Assembly (NCBI GenBank): GCA_024663395.1
Contig: JANFAH010000111.1
Coordinates: 50,586-114,585, forward strand
Source of the DNA: Pisolithus tinctorius
Taxonomy: Eukaryota; Basidiomycota; Agaricomycetes; Boletales; Pisolithaceae
Direction of reading: 5' to 3'
DNA length: 64,000 nt
Positions 10,350-22,786 of this stretch are shown here, piece by piece. The notes beneath the pieces were generated by a model. The model was not told the DNA's origin, made no database searches, and saw nothing but the letters and a program-made list of their open reading frames with translations. Both the position numbers and the translations under genes were made by a program. Every line of letters begins with the position of its first letter. The stretch's first letter is position 1.

Positions 10350-13300
10350 TGGATACTGTTACACCGGCACAATGACGGGGTGGAAATGGCTGTGACTTCG
10401 GGGAGGAATCAGTAATCAGTTGCAATAAGCAAGGAACAGTAGTCATACGTGATCCTTGGACACGAGGAAGATATAAGGGGAAGCAACCGTTAATGTCAAA
10501 ATGCTGCCCGAATCAGCAAAACTGATTACTGTAACGATGGTGAAAGAACTCACTAGTAAACACAATATTGAGCAGATAATCTTGAGTGTCGGTAAGTTTC
10601 AAGTTCTAGATAGGACTGCTCGGAGATCAATGCTTGTAAAGGAACGATGAACCCAAGAAACCCCACCGATGGATGGAGAAGGCACAAGTTGGCTGGCAGT
10701 GAGCGGAAAGACAATTGAGCTCTACGCTGCTCCAGTCACGCAGATCAAAGAGCCGGGAAGGAGCTTACCAGTTACCACAGTTGGTCGATGTCGAGGTGTG
10801 AGAGAGCACAGGAAGCCGAGGTCCATGAAAAGCACGGGTCATTATTCCTGTGCCCTCGGCTCCGCCTGGATCACATGTCTAACGCAGTTGTCCAAACTGT
10901 ATGTAGCTTCTTGATCAGCGCCCTCGGACCAGACCGTCACCATCGCTATTGACCTGGGCAAGGCATGACGGGCGACAGAGAACCTTAGCCAATAAGCATC
11001 TCTCCGTTTTCACGACGACCTCAAATAAAAAATGACGGAGGCGTAGTGTATGGGAAAGGCAAAAAGGTGATCTCGGCAACGGGCCTCGCACATCATGATC
11101 CCCACCAGCTGCCTACCAGGGTACACACCCTCCAAGTTGCCACTTATTATGCACCATCTTTGTTAATACCACAGAACCCACCCAAGCGTTATTCGCTGTT
11201 ACTTGGTGACCATCGACAAGGAGCATCTCAGTTGAGAATCTGAGCGACATACAAGGATCGAATAAACTCACTGAACACACCCAATATCATATCCCTCTCT
11301 TTTCGAAAGGTGTTTATGCGGCACCTCTTCCGTATTTTCGTTCGGTATCATGCAATCCCCTCACAGTAGCTCTTGCGCCCGTCGCCAAGCACGCCCGTCT
11401 CATCTTGCCATGCTCATACGCACATATCAGCATCCACGCCAAGAGGGACTTGCAGATTTCGAGCGTGAAGGTCTGCCCGATGGAGAGGGAATCGAGGACG
11501 GGGGTATCGCTGAAGAGGCGGCGCGGAAAATGGTGGACAGGTGTCATATTCCGGTCAGTATGCTTTAACTGCCTACAATTTAACGTCCTTGAAGCTTGAT
11601 GACACAGCCGGGCGTTCTTCTATTCCATAGTACTTACAGCTGAAGAATAATAGTCGCATTGCAATGTGCGTTACCAAGAAGTTATCCATATCCGTTTCTT
11701 TTTCACAACCATTCCCAAGGGCCAAACACTTCCGCGACTCAGGTCTTAGTTGTTGATGGCCCCTTAGGAGGAACCGGTCAAAAGATCGGGCGAGTTGTAG
11801 TGGAAGCACATAGCCCAGTTGCTAGGTCCGACTCATCGCCATCGTCAATATTTTGACCGTCGAACTTGTGGTAATTACTACACTATCCGCGCAACTGCAT
11901 ACTTGAAATTACGCACAACGACGCCAGAAAATGTAGCATACGACGTCGAGTAAACTATTGTCAGCTCAATACCATAGGGTAATTTGGTCTTAGAGCGTCT
12001 CTTGGCCTTCGTCATGCGGTTCGAGTAACCAACCGTCATCGGTCAGCTGCCCAGGAACGAAGGTAGTTGGATTGGTACGATTGCAACCGGTTTAATACGA
12101 GACCATGATATCATGGTCTCGTACTCGACTGGTTGATGGGTCCTCCTCTCGGTACAAAAAGGCTGCATCGCAGAGATTAGCTGATCCCTGCTGCAATGCA
12201 GAAGTCGAGACTGCACGAAGGGAGAGCAGGATGTCATTGCCATATCCAGGTGTAGCGAACAGAGATGCGTAGTTTATGGCTCCGGCCTCTGGACGTCGAA
12301 TGACATTGGCTGAGGTGAGCATCAAGGGTCGCATAGACAACGTATTCGTGTCAACTCCTATCGTGACTAGTTCTATGGTCATCAAGCACCATGATGGGAG
12401 AGGAGATCAGCCTTCTAATGGAACACCGGAAACGGGCATGCCATCCAGTTGATCGGCTCGACGATGATGTTCTCATTAGAACTAGCGAAATCCGCGCAGC
12501 CGCGCTTGCGAGCATATCCCTAACTCGGGCTTGCTGTTGTTGAAGCACAACGTACAGATTTTCGCCGTATATGATACTTGCACATACTTACACGCAATGT
12601 CATAAGGTGACATCAAGAACAAACGGGACACCGGATGATCTCCGTTTCAGGCTTGGCCTAGGTGTACCTCCCGATATTAAGACCCCAGAGATGCTGCTGG
12701 GAGCCTACATCAAAGTGCGGTTTCGCTGTGGATCATTGACAAAAGAAATTACGATCCACCGGCTAGGATGGTAAGATGTGAGTTAGTTTGAGCTTAAGGT
12801 AAGACTGACCACGCCAGACTGGGTTCTTTGGCACGAAACAGAACAGTTAGGAGAATTCTCCGTGTTTATGTCACTGAGCGTCCGTGTGATGGGGACTGGG
12901 AGACAGTTCGCACCTGCCATACCAGGACTCCCTGGTCCCTCCGAACCCTTTCCCACTCCCGGGTGCTTACAGCTGTTTTCATGGCGAAGTCCCCACAGGC
13001 TAACAAGCCGCGAGCTTTAAAACCTTCAATAAACACGTTAACATCTTTTCTTGTCACAAAATGTTTTCGAACTAGTACCATATGCACCTCTCTTCCACCA
13101 TGGACGAGATGGAGTCTGACGTCTGCGCGTTCTGAAAGAAGCACTGAGTGTAAATGTCTCCAGGCTCCGTGGCACTGCTGGGTCAGTGACGTGGAAGAAT
13201 GATCGACTCGTTCTCCTACTACTCCATCATGCTCGTGAGTGCAAAAATCGCCCTCGGTTTACTTGCCAACTTTGCGTTGCTCCTTCACCAGCATGCAAGA

Positions 13301-15334
13301 TACGGCTAGTTCATTCCGCCTGGCATGGCAACGGGCTTGACCGAAGGGATCCACGATGACATTGGTTTGCTTCAACCATGTAGGCAGACTGCCGCAATGA
13401 ACCACTCAACTACCTTGGGAGTTGGTACGTCGGTGGTATAAGGTGACCTGCAAACGTCGGAAGCCAAAATTGCTGGCCAACCATTGTTGGCGTGCTGTGA
13501 TTGGCTGGCAGAATCACTGATCACCCTAAAAATCAAAATGCCCAAATTTGTCAGTGGCCCCCTATACGTAGTGACTAGTTCTTTCGATCCTACACACCTC
13601 CTGTTCTACTTCCACTATGTTCCACTCAGTAGTTATGCACTTTTCCTGCCATTTAAACACAGACCAGGAGTCAGCTCCCAACGACGTTAGTGAACATTCT
13701 GATCCTTTTTGACGTTGCCTACCGACTTCGTGCGGACGACAGGGTCTCAGAAAGGTCCAGGAGTGCATGAATCAATTCTTCAGAGTGAAGAAGAAGCTTC
13801 CGCTACCTACATTGGGGACTGTCTAGTACTTCCCAGCTGATGTCCAAGGTTGCAGGCGGATACATTGGCCGCACATCGCACCGCAGAGGCAACTGGAATG
13901 TTGTTTGGAAAGTCATCCAGTTCCTGAAATGCTCCACATCATATAGATTACCTCGAACTGCACAGTGATCCAAATAGGGTGCCGCCCGCAGTGAATGAAT
14001 CTCGCGAACCTCAGCGCGCGACAGTTCTGTGAAGTAAGTTTGGGTTCGAGCGGTGACGGCGCGTAAGTCACGTGATCAAAGCCAAACTCTCGTTGCTCGC
14101 CAGCTTCAACCAGGAAAGAACAGCTTCCAATGCTTCATAGAAGGGCCGGCATCCAGACTAGTATTCACCTCTCCTTAGATATACATGCCAACACTTTCAT
14201 GCAAGGCCCGACATACTCATTTGACAAAAGATACCGATCTGCGACGCCTTAACTTTTCATTTGCGATCTTCCCTTCCACCTTCCAAGCCATCCAGACATT
14301 CACCAGAAATATCACCTGCCTCTGCTTCCATGATCTATCTCTGTAGCAATCCTTGACTCTTCTGTAGGGAGTGGAATATGTTTTGAGTGCGTATGTGCTA
14401 TGACCCTCTGTTACAGACCACTGTCACATACTGAACTATCAGACACGATCGAGCTGCAACTTACATAAACATCAACGATCCTTACCTTCACTTTCGAATC
14501 CACTGCTGCCTGTGTCCCAACGATATCAACCAAGAGATATCCAAGGATATGTATGTCCGAAGCCCGATTGAAATCTACGACAGAATGCGCCGGACAGCCC
14601 TTTAGAAAACCAGAAAACCAGACCAGCACGAGTTGGCTTCTCATTAGTAACAGTTTCTTCAGGTTTTATCATTCCTCCAAGAGCTTTCCATCTGAAACCA
14701 GTTTTTCTTTGTTTCTTTGTGGCTCACATTATGATTACACACTGGCGACCAAGCTCGAGTGGACACGTTGCACAGGACTACTCGTACACCACCAAGGTTC
14801 GTCACAGGAACCCAACAAAAGCATGTCATGTTCGCTACTCAGCATCCGTTAAACCCAGATAACTACTGCAAACTAGTCTGATGCTATCGATATTGGTGAG
14901 CAAGTCAAACCACTACAGGACGGCCAGCATGATTATCCAGGGGTGCAAGGTCCTTTCAGTGAGCCATATCCTCCTTGCAGGAGCATCCAGCCCCAAGTCG
15001 TTGGGGGTTAATAGAAGCCCTGACAGCCGCACTGATGAACGGGGCGCCAAAGAGCAAAAGCGAAGCAATGATGCCCGAAACTAGAGAGAGCAAGTTGAAC
15101 GAGTAATAATTTCAAGTGGCAGAGTACTCGTTTCCATAGGCCTGATGCTCCTACCAAATCTTCCTAACCCGTTAGCGTGCTCTATTCGGTCCGCAATTAC
15201 GGTGTTCGGCAGATTGTAAGTCCATTTTCCATAATAAAATAAACGAAGTATGTACCATTTTTTTTCCTTCCTTCGTAAAGGTGCGCGGCACGTCCTGGCC
15301 TCTTCGGAGTAGGGTGAGGAGGCCGCGGAAGAAT
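10350..15334. other. Long stretch without a recognisable gene
   Basis: Only short frames (under ~125 codons) occur, none with a domain or family motif I recognise, and overlapping frames on both strands look alike in quality. A 28-bp perfect palindrome lies at 12096-12123. A minus-strand segment around 12866-13144 ends in a GTAAGC donor-like sequence and could be an isolated old exon, but no partner exon was found. I see no LTRs or terminal inverted repeats. It may be decayed mobile or duplicated DNA. Confidence 0.35.
12096..12123. repeat. Perfect 28-bp palindrome
   Basis: TACGAGACCATGAT is followed immediately by its exact reverse complement with no spacer. Flanking bases (A on the left, C on the right) do not pair, so the palindrome ends there. 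No transposon-like context is visible. Confidence 0.95.
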
Positions 15335-15885
15335 TCATAGACGAAGAAGGTATGGATTCCCTTGGGGCATCACGGGGACTGAAGCCAATAAGCTAAAATC
15401 GTCTTTGGACGTTGATAAAGGGGACGCCATCCGTATCTCTGAACTTGTCGTCAGGAAGCCCAAAGGTGCCCGCCAAAAGAGAATAGGCCTTTTCTCGGCA
15501 CTAGTGCGACGCACGACAAGACTGAGACTTCTCAACTGATTCTAGCCTCCTTTCTTGTTGCTCTCTAGACTTAATGCCCACGTATCCCGCTAGCAGGCAG
15601 AGTGATTAAACTCTGGAAACTGTTCGACGTAGGGAGCGCCTCTCGTGAAGCCCGTAAATACAAGCACTACCAGAAGCAGGCATAGTTGTGCAATTCCGAG
15701 CCAAGCACAACCTATAGCCGGAATCGACACTAAAACGCTACGTTGGGTGAAACGGCACCCTACTTCACCAGCAAAGTATATTTTTGGCTTGCTAGAGCAA
15801 CTCACTGTTCGATCTCCAATCGCAGTCTTTGTCTCTCCCACTCCTGCACCGAGCGCAGGTACATCTAGGATGGCATCCGTCTGAT
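15335..15885 (-). pseudogene. SLP1-like gene fragment (copy P1)
   Basis: Diverged similarity to the C-terminal third of the intact SLP1-like gene at 31619-34350. It matches the coiled-coil/transmembrane exon (plus-strand text near 15640 matches the stretch encoding MGFTRGAPYVEQ) and part of the following tail. Indels and stops break all frames. The part from about 15616 also forms the left arm of a long inverted repeat shared with 20876-21592. Confidence 0.7.
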
Positions 15886-16381
15886 GCACGGAAATAGCAA
15901 TGAGCTGTTACAATACTCGGGAACCACACCCGATGGAAAGAAGCGATGACGCACGCGTGTACGGTACGGGGCTTCGCTAGTCCCGAAGAGGGCCTGATCA
16001 TTCTAAGAGTTGGAGCATGTCTCTGCAAGTCTAGAAAGTTTCCGCACATTCACCGTTTATTCTCGGCCTCAATGACATTCAACGAAGAATCTGTACTTAC
16101 GCCCTGAAGAAACACGATGGCACATTGTGTAAGAACCTCTTTAACGTCGAGAATAGAGGGAGCTTATTACTTGCCATCGGATCGTGCCTGGATCAGTGGC
16201 CCTTTATTATCATCCATGTCCCATGATGGCAAGCGAACACGCGTCGAAATCGAGGTGTGTAAGTATCCACCAATCGTAGAGGTCGCTTGTATGATAGGCC
16301 GATAAGCGGGGTGTCGCAACGAACCAATTTGCTCAGCGACACGCTCATTCCACAGCTCTGGTGGGCACCATACGAAGTGTT
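15616..16381 (+). repeat. Left arm of a ~0.75-kb inverted repeat
   Basis: Read on the opposite strand this segment aligns over nearly its whole length with 20876-21592. Shared landmarks include the block around AGAGCAACTCACTGTTCGAT, the GATCATTCTAAGAGTTGGAG block and the block around CTCTGGTGGGCACCATACGA. The arms differ by scattered substitutions and small indels. The ~4.5-kb loop contains pep1-A, pep2-A and the SLP1 fragment P2. Confidence 0.8.
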
Positions 16382-17010
16382 GTCGGGAAGGGGGGATTTT
16401 TCACATACCTCGATGCTTTGTGATTAAATATTAAGTTATTTATTGAAGGAGGACATGATCCTCTTGAAACGAGGCCCTAAAATTGCAATATGTCGGTATT
16501 ATTATGTAGGCAAGAAATAGAGCTCTGCGTAAGTACATGAGGAGATCTACATGGCGCTACTATTCGGCTTCAAAGACACGCGCCCTCGGCGCGGTGATTG
16601 ATCGGCGGCACAGATTGCCATCCACCAAATGGCAGACCAAGGAACATGGCAGTCCAGTTCCTGCTGTGGTAATCTCCCTTTCAAAGTGCACACATACATG
16701 TCCGCGTCATGCACGGCGATTTGTGTGATGCAGTAAGAAAGTAGATAGAGGGAATCATGGCTTAAGTACTACAAAATACCCAAAAAATCACAAGCAAGTT
16801 CAGAGCACGGTGTTACCTGGCCGTTATCGCAGTGTTGATCCACCCTGCCCTGGTCGAAAGATGATAATGCGGGTATGAAACAGGTACGAGTGGTGCGACT
16901 AGTGGGACTGTTCTTCGGTTTGCATGCCTGCTTGCAATCATGCAATGACAGATTGTGGTAATATGAACGTACGATGCCGAACACCACCCGCCAACCGAAG
17001 AGACTAAAGG
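16382..17010. other. Spacer upstream of pep1-A
   Basis: No recognisable gene. The last ~180 bases (from about 16830) resemble the regions just upstream of pep1-B (23165-23340) and pep1-C (29655-29830), including the TGCTTGCAA block and the AGAGACTAAAGG sequence before the TATA box, so this is conserved promoter DNA of the pep1 family. Unlike the other two units it lacks the 372-bp TIR element. Confidence 0.5.
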
Positions 17011-17017
17011 TATAAAT
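17011..17017 (+). promoter_or_regulatory. TATA box of pep1-A
   Basis: TATAAAT preceded by GACTAAAGG, about 100 nt before the ATG. The identical arrangement occurs before pep1-C (29731). The corresponding position before pep1-B has lost the TATA core. Confidence 0.6.
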
Positions 17018-17114
17018 CGGTCGAAGGAAGAGGGACTTATTTCAGTTACTCTACCTCCCTGGTTCAGTGGCACAGCTCGTCCAGAGTACTCCGTAACTCG
17101 TATTTCAGTCAACC

Positions 17115-17401
17115 ATGCGTTTCACTTTGCTTACCCTCTTCGTCGCTCCGTTCATCACTGCCGTCGTCGGCGCCGCTATCAGTTCCAACAATGCTGGGCT
17201 TGATGGTCTGGAAAGGAGGGGCTGTGGCGCGCCAGGCCTATCCTGTACCATTTTCGAATCGACTCTGGTCTGCTGTCCTGGGTTGACTTGTACAGCATAC
17301 CCACCTAACCAAGACAGAGTTGGATTCTGCGAGGTTAGTTTCCAGTTAAAGCGGCCCTCATAGTCTGCAGTACTGACCTGGGCCTCGTGATGGTGTAGTA
17401 A
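17115..17401 (+). CDS. pep1-A: small secreted Cys-rich protein, knottin-like spacing, last cysteine lost
   Basis: Starts MRFTLLTLFVAPFITAVVGA, a clear signal peptide. A short propeptide ends in the dibasic ERR expected for Kex2, then a compact domain with six cysteines: C-x6-C-x8-CC-x4-C-x12-C. An intron with donor GTTAGT starts at 17334 and ends with TAG at 17398. In the sister genes the next exon adds a final Cys; here the first spliced codon is TAA (17399-17401), so the protein would end right after the CE dipeptide. The C-C-CC-C-C order is that of inhibitor-cystine-knot (knottin) folds, but the fold and function are inference. It converges with pep2-A. Confidence 0.7.
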
Positions 17402-18068
17402 TCGCTTTGCAACTTGGCAAACTACTGTTCCGTGTGCCAGTTAGTCAGGTGCAGTGGTTGACGGATGAGTCGGGTCATGTTCAGGTCCTATCTACACACG
17501 ATGTACGAATGAGAATGACGGGTTTATGATGTTACGCCATCGAGCTAGAAGAAAGTCTGCTACCATGTGTATCAAAAGTGTTTTGCAGAGTCTTACCTTT
17601 CAAAAGAGGTCACATTGAGTCCGTCGTGTGTGGAACGATTCTCGCTTGTCGGGCCCAGTGGCGGACTCCGAAGTACTGTGGACTCGCTTGCTTGTTGGTC
17701 GTGCATGATGCAGAGGTATGCCAGCACCCCAATGAGATGAGTTTCCCAAAGCAGTTTATTCTACCATGTTATGTTTGCTTGCACCTCGCGAGCTTGGACT
17801 CTAACTCCTCTCCGCACCCTCAACGGATAAATGGGCTCGTGAACAGGGCTGCGGTGGAATTTTGTAATGAAATAACCGCTGCAGCAGGTTCGTTGGGGGA
17901 CGTTGTACATCTTAGTTTGTCAAGAGCTCACTAAATACAGCGATATCAAGTTTCGTCCCTGATGGTCAACAAACTGGTGTTACATCCCAACCAACTGCTC
18001 TGAGTGGGTTTGCCAAGTTCATTCCAACCCTCCACACATAACGTCGGTGTCTCCCCTTGACCTATTCA
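17402..18068. other. Spacer between convergent pep1-A and pep2-A
   Basis: No gene recognised. The stretch aligns loosely with 23655-24396 and 30158-30752, the spacers of the other two cassettes (shared blocks such as TTTTGCAGAGTCTTACC and the GGTGTTACAT region). It therefore belongs to the duplicated unit and probably holds the 3' untranslated regions of both genes. Confidence 0.5.
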
Positions 18069-18386
18069 TCAAGAGCTCTGGGACTATGATTTAAGCGGCA
18101 CACGGTAAGCTTAATGCAATACACATTGTGCGACTGAAGCACTTACAGGGCACTTCCCGACAATGGCGTCCGATCCGCTACTACTGCTATCTTTGGGTAC
18201 GCATGTACCTTCACAGCACGGTTCACACTGTTCATCAATGCAACAATGCTCCCCTGCCGCTATGCAGGCTACATCTTCCTGTCTCTTCGCGAGGTTGCTG
18301 AGACCGTAAGTTCCTGTGTTGCCTGCAGCACCGGCGACAACAGTGAGGAGAGGTGCAACAATGAAAGAAAGCAGAGCGAGACGCAT
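18069..18386 (-). CDS. pep2-A: small secreted Cys-rich protein
   Basis: Exon 1 is 18147-18386 and exon 2 is 18069-18083, with an intron of 63 nt (donor GTAAGT). ATG at 18386 begins MRLALLSFIVAPLLTVVAGA, a signal peptide; an upstream in-frame GTG is not a likely start. A propeptide ends LAKR, a Kex2 site, before QEDVACIAAGEHCC. The mature part has paired cysteines (CC-x4-C-x2-CC-x3-C), an SSSSGSD linker and a final CP; exon 2 adds SQSS. About 90 residues in all. A TATA box lies ~55 nt upstream. The framework differs from pep1, so this is a second family. Function unknown. Confidence 0.75.
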
Positions 18387-18439
18387 GGTAGAGCTGTTCA
18401 CAGTATACTTTGCTGGTTTCTGACGCTGCCTCGCAAACC

Positions 18440-18447
18440 CTTTTATA
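18440..18447 (-). promoter_or_regulatory. TATA box of pep2-A
   Basis: Minus strand reads TATAAAAG within GAGAGGTATAAAAGG. The same sequence occurs upstream of pep2-B (24770-24777) and the pep2-C remnant (31112-31119). Confidence 0.6.
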
Positions 18448-18449
18448 CC

Positions 18450-19979
18450 TCTCAGGTAGTCGCTTTTCTCGGTAGCTTGTTCGGAGGTGAGTTGGCCATT
18501 GTGTCGTTCACGATACTAAAAATTACCTAGGCCGTTTTGACGGACGGGCGGAAATCGCTTTCTGTCGGTAAACAGCCGCCAGTGACATCACGTTCCGCAT
18601 TTACATGACGAACGGTGAGCTCTCACCGTCGGTCGTGCACTTAAGCAGGAGCTTACTGAGCAGCTCCGCATGGGTGTCCATAATGGCTCACGTAAATTGC
18701 AGACAATACGGCCCGAGCGCTCACGAGCCATCCTAGAGCTGCGATATGCCAAAGGACTGGTAATTGGACTGTGTGCCTCATTTGATGCCTACCAATATCG
18801 CATTCGTGGGGAAAAACATGGTATTTCCCTTGACCACACATACATCCGGTGTGGGAGAACAAGGTAAGCAGGTTTTATTTGTAGGGAATAACGCGAATAG
18901 AAATCGTCGCTTCACAGAACAAATGTGTCAATCAGATTTTCTGATTTCGACCCGTACGTGAGCCTGTTCATGGGTGCACAGCCAGGGAAGCGATGGTTTC
19001 AATTGCCAAGTCCCACTGAAACATAATCTCGAGATCTGGCAGCAGTATGATTACCGTCAACCAACCCCACAGTTCCAATGATTCGTGTTCAACTACGGTC
19101 GTCGTTTGGTGATTTCACCGGATTTACTTACAGGTACTGGTCATCATATCATATATTATTGCATAGCAAGTAGTGAGCGCCAAGATTTTTCTGATTCGCA
19201 TGTCTACGCTTGTCGGTTTCCGGTATCTTAATAGCCGGGTATAGTGGGACACGCCGAGGTAGGCTATGCTAATTCAGAAAACTCATGTGCAGTTGACCCT
19301 GCAGCGCGCACCACACTACTCACCACCGCTCTCATCGTCCTTAATGCGGCTATCTTCATTCCCTTCAACTTTGAAGGGATAGCAGCTGAAGAATCGCTCC
19401 GGTTTTTGCAGGGCATTAAAGTACGAGAGGTACATGTCTCCGGGAGTCTGAGACAGCGTGCGTCGTTACTTTCCATGCAACGGTAAGTGGCGGTGTGTCC
19501 GGAACGTCGGGATTGGGTCTACCTCTGTCCCCACGAATGTGCGGGAGGAACGGTGTGTACATAACGTGTTTCATAAAATCCCTTAGTATCCGCGGAGCTG
19601 AGCTGCTGCGATAAGTCCGACTCTAAACCTCGCTGTTCAATGAAACCGGGCAAGGTGTTACTATTCGATATTCTGCAGATGATCGTGTACCCATCCAAAA
19701 CTGATGATCACCAGATATGTGGATGGGTCGTGCAGGAGTTGCGGTGATTCGCAGCAAGTTGTCGTTAAACCTGGCCACGGACGACCCGAATATGGCATGA
19801 TAGCAGGCGTACGTCCCAAAAAATTACTTTCTCTGATCAACTTACACCCTGACTTATGCATTATTGGTGCAGGTTCCCAATCCCCTCGCATGTTGAAATG
19901 AGATTACCAGTGCAGCACACGAAAACCAAGGTATCATAAATACGTAATTAAACTAACCCATAAAATGAGCGATGCGAAG
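18450..19979. other. Spacer of cassette A between pep2-A and SLP1 fragment
   Basis: No recognised gene. It aligns in blocks with 24780-26589 of cassette B, including the stretch just upstream of pep2 (GAGGTGAGTTGGCCATTGTG, also in cassette C at ~31155) and a segment near 19370-19485 that matches 25925-26030. That segment is open on both strands and in the plus direction ends at a GTAAGT-like donor, so it may be an old exon, but I recognise no family. Cassette C lacks most of this spacer. Confidence 0.4.
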
Positions 19980-20490
19980 TGCAGCGCAAACTGAGCGCTG
20001 TCATAGACAGCAGTATCAGATACAACTTCAGATATGTGGTTATAGTCATTAGTCTACAGCTTCCCCCTGAACTCGATTCATTGCGCGGAGGCTCTCACGC
20101 ACTATTTCATTGTGGAACCGAGCGAGGGTCAACAGCAATTACTTGCTTACTATGTCACACTGGCGTTCGAGTCCAATGGTGCCCGTACAAATGTTTGTGC
20201 AGGGAACTTGTAGACGAAGACACAATTTCCTTCGAGAGATGACGAGAATTCAGGCCAATAAACGGAGATTATTTGTGGAATGTTGACGAAGGGAACGCCA
20301 TCTGTGTCTCCGAACCTGTCGTCAGATGAGTGTGCCCGCCAGAAAAAAACCCGCCGGGTATCTTCCCAGCGCTATTGCATTGCACGGCTGGGCGGAAACT
20401 TCTCAGTCGAATGGGATTCCGGCCTTCAACTTGTTTCTCCCGAGACTTAGTGTCTGCATACCCCGCTGGCGGGCGGATTGTCTGAACGTT
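19980..20490 (-). pseudogene. SLP1-like gene fragment (copy P2)
   Basis: Resembles the 3' end of the intact gene. The region around 19985-20035 matches the last codons and stop region (plus strand GCTGTCATAGACAGCAGT), and 20175-20490 matches the stretch encoding the TTGSEARMAF segment and beyond. Much of the tail between is missing, and no frame is open. Confidence 0.65.
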
Positions 20491-20875
20491 TACCATATGT
20501 AATCTTCGCCTGTAATCTAGAACTTGAAAGCAGGATGTGGGAGTCAACTCGCTGAACTTGAAAACAAAGTTGTATCCGATATAGTCAATACAATAACCTT
20601 CGTTTTGTAGTTATCAAGTGCAACAGCACTCAGCGTTCGGGTTTGATACCATAAGCCAACTTGCGCCACGGTAGAGCCCAATTTGAACGAAGTGTTTGGA
20701 GAATGGAGATCCAAACGCACCGGAGAGCACAGCAGATGCCAGTGTCTCACGACTTTCATCCCTGAGCTGCAGCAGTGTATTATCAACCCCAACGCTGGGA
20801 TGCTTAAACTCACCAGGCTCTCCTCTCAGACCTCGGGAGCGAAGACGAGCAGGCTCCGGGAACTAACAAGACTGC

Positions 20876-21592
20876 CACTTCGTACGGTGCCCACCAGAGT
20901 TGCGGAATGTGCGTGTCGCTGAGCGAATTGGTTCGTTGCAACACCTCGCTTATCGGCTTATCATACAAGCGACCTCTACGATTGGTGGATACTTACACAC
21001 CTCGATTTCGATGCGTGTTCGCCTGCCATCATGGGACTTGGATGATAACAAAGGGCCACTGATCCAGGCAGCAAGTAACAAGCTCCTTCTATTCTCGACG
21101 TTGAAGAGGTCTTACACAATGTGCATCGTGTTTCTTCAAGGCGTAAGTACAGATTCGTCGTTGAATGTCATTGGGGCCGAGAATAAACGGTGAACGTGCG
21201 GAAACTTTCTAGACTTGCAGAGACATGCTCCAACTCTTAGAGTGATCAGGCCCTCTTCGGGACTAGCGAAGCCCTGCACCGTACACACGTGCGTCATCGC
21301 TTCTTTCCATTGGGTGTGGTTCCCGAGTACTGTAACAGCTCATTGCTATTTTCGAGCATCAGATGGATGCCATCCTAGATGTATCTGCGCTCGGTGCAGG
21401 AGTGGGAAAGACAAAGACTGCGATTAGAGATCGAACAGTGAGTTGCTCTAGCAAGCCAAAAATATACTTTGCTGGTGAAGTAGGATTCCGGCTATAGGTT
21501 GTCCTCGGCTCGGAATTGCACAACTATGCCTGCTTCTGGTAGTGCTTGTACTTATGGGCTTCACGAGAGGCGCTCCCTATGTCGAACAGTTC
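20876..21592 (-). repeat. Right arm of the ~0.75-kb inverted repeat
   Basis: Reverse-complement partner of 15616-16381. The outer end carries an SLP1-like coding fragment in plus orientation (21365-21592); the inner part (20876-21360) is shared but not recognisable as coding. Similarity stops abruptly after the block matching GTCGAACAGTTCC at 21592. Confidence 0.8.
21365..21592 (+). pseudogene. SLP1-like gene fragment (copy P3), inverted
   Basis: Plus-strand copy of the coiled-coil and transmembrane exons of SLP1: the region near 21390 corresponds to the YLRTVQEWERQ coiled coil, and 21500-21590 to the hydrophobic segment through GFTRGAPYVEQ. It forms the outer end of the right inverted-repeat arm, and it is the only SLP1 fragment in this orientation. 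Confidence 0.65.
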
Positions 21593-22786
21593 CTGCGTTC
21601 GTCGACGGCTACCGAGCTCCCCACTCTCACATGTAAGCAGGTCAGCGAGAACATTTTAACTAATACTGAACAATGAAGTACTGATATCCGGACCACAACT
21701 TGGGGAATTTACATGCTACCTGCCAGAAGAACGCCTCATGATGTGCAAGGAGGGGGAATGGCTTCTGATCATCCCTTCCATCACTATCCCATTCCTTCAC
21801 TTCCTGCAGCAGTTTGCAATCATCATCTTGGGCATTTTCTTGTACGCAATTATTGTTTTGACTCTCAATTATAGTAATGTACTTTCATGTTGTGTGCTGC
21901 AGAGCTATTTTATTATCTGCTAAAATATGTACGAGTGTGGAATTCCAAGTAAGACTTGTGCAGAGCAATTGGGCCAAGGACACTGTAGGAAGTAAGCACA
22001 CTGATATTCACCACTCTTGAGTTTAATGGCAATGATTTCCGGTGCCACGTATTTTGTCACTAATTGCATACTCTATGCACTCGCAGTCACCCCTACCAGT
22101 CCGGGCTCTGGCCACCACGTGTATCCACACTGTTCCTATTATCATTCACGTGATGATCCGGAGAGCTAGTTGTATGACTAGAAATCAGTGCCATTGGTGG
22201 TGAAAATCGGTACCTAAAGTGAATGGAAAACAGTACCAGTCAATACTGAAAAGATATGTCAATGACACTGATGATGGCGCTAATTTTCAGAGTTTACTTT
22301 CCTCAATAGGAAATCAAATGAAGCCCAGTTGATCATGCTAGGCCGAGCAGAAGCTTGCTTCACTTAGCATGATCCTGACTAGGAAGGGGAGTGACGGCCA
22401 TTTAACACCTAGTTAGGTCTAGTAGTACCCCATTACATTCAGGCACTGTTGTTTCTTCTCCGATCATTATCAACTGTCTGGTGTGTCAGGTCTTGCCTGT
22501 ATATTCTAGGTCCCTCGAGCTTTGAGCTTTTGCATTGCCTGAATTGTCGGCTTTGGATTTCTGGTGTTGAATCTATTTCTGCGACCTTGGTCGCCATTAA
22601 CCCCTGTACGCATCCGGAGCCGCCATGCCTATTCACGCTCCAAACGCAATCGTGTCCCGTCTCCACCACGAGACCCCGACCCAATAGTCTGACCACAGGT
22701 AGGACAACACAAAACCCCGACTGTTCCCCGTGATAACAAGTGATACTACACCCAATTTGAACTGATCACCTTCTAGTGTATGCTTA
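21593..22786. other. Spacer without a recognised gene
   Basis: AT-richer DNA with only short frames. A pyrimidine-rich stretch lies at 21770-21850. I see no repeat ends or RNA gene. It separates the inverted-repeat region of cassette A from the TIR element that opens cassette B. Confidence 0.35.

Noticed and set aside
12828..13202. 124-codon plus-strand frame as a gene
   Set aside because: It mirrors an equally open minus frame and is rich in Arg, Trp, Ser and Cys as shadow frames are; no recognisable domain.
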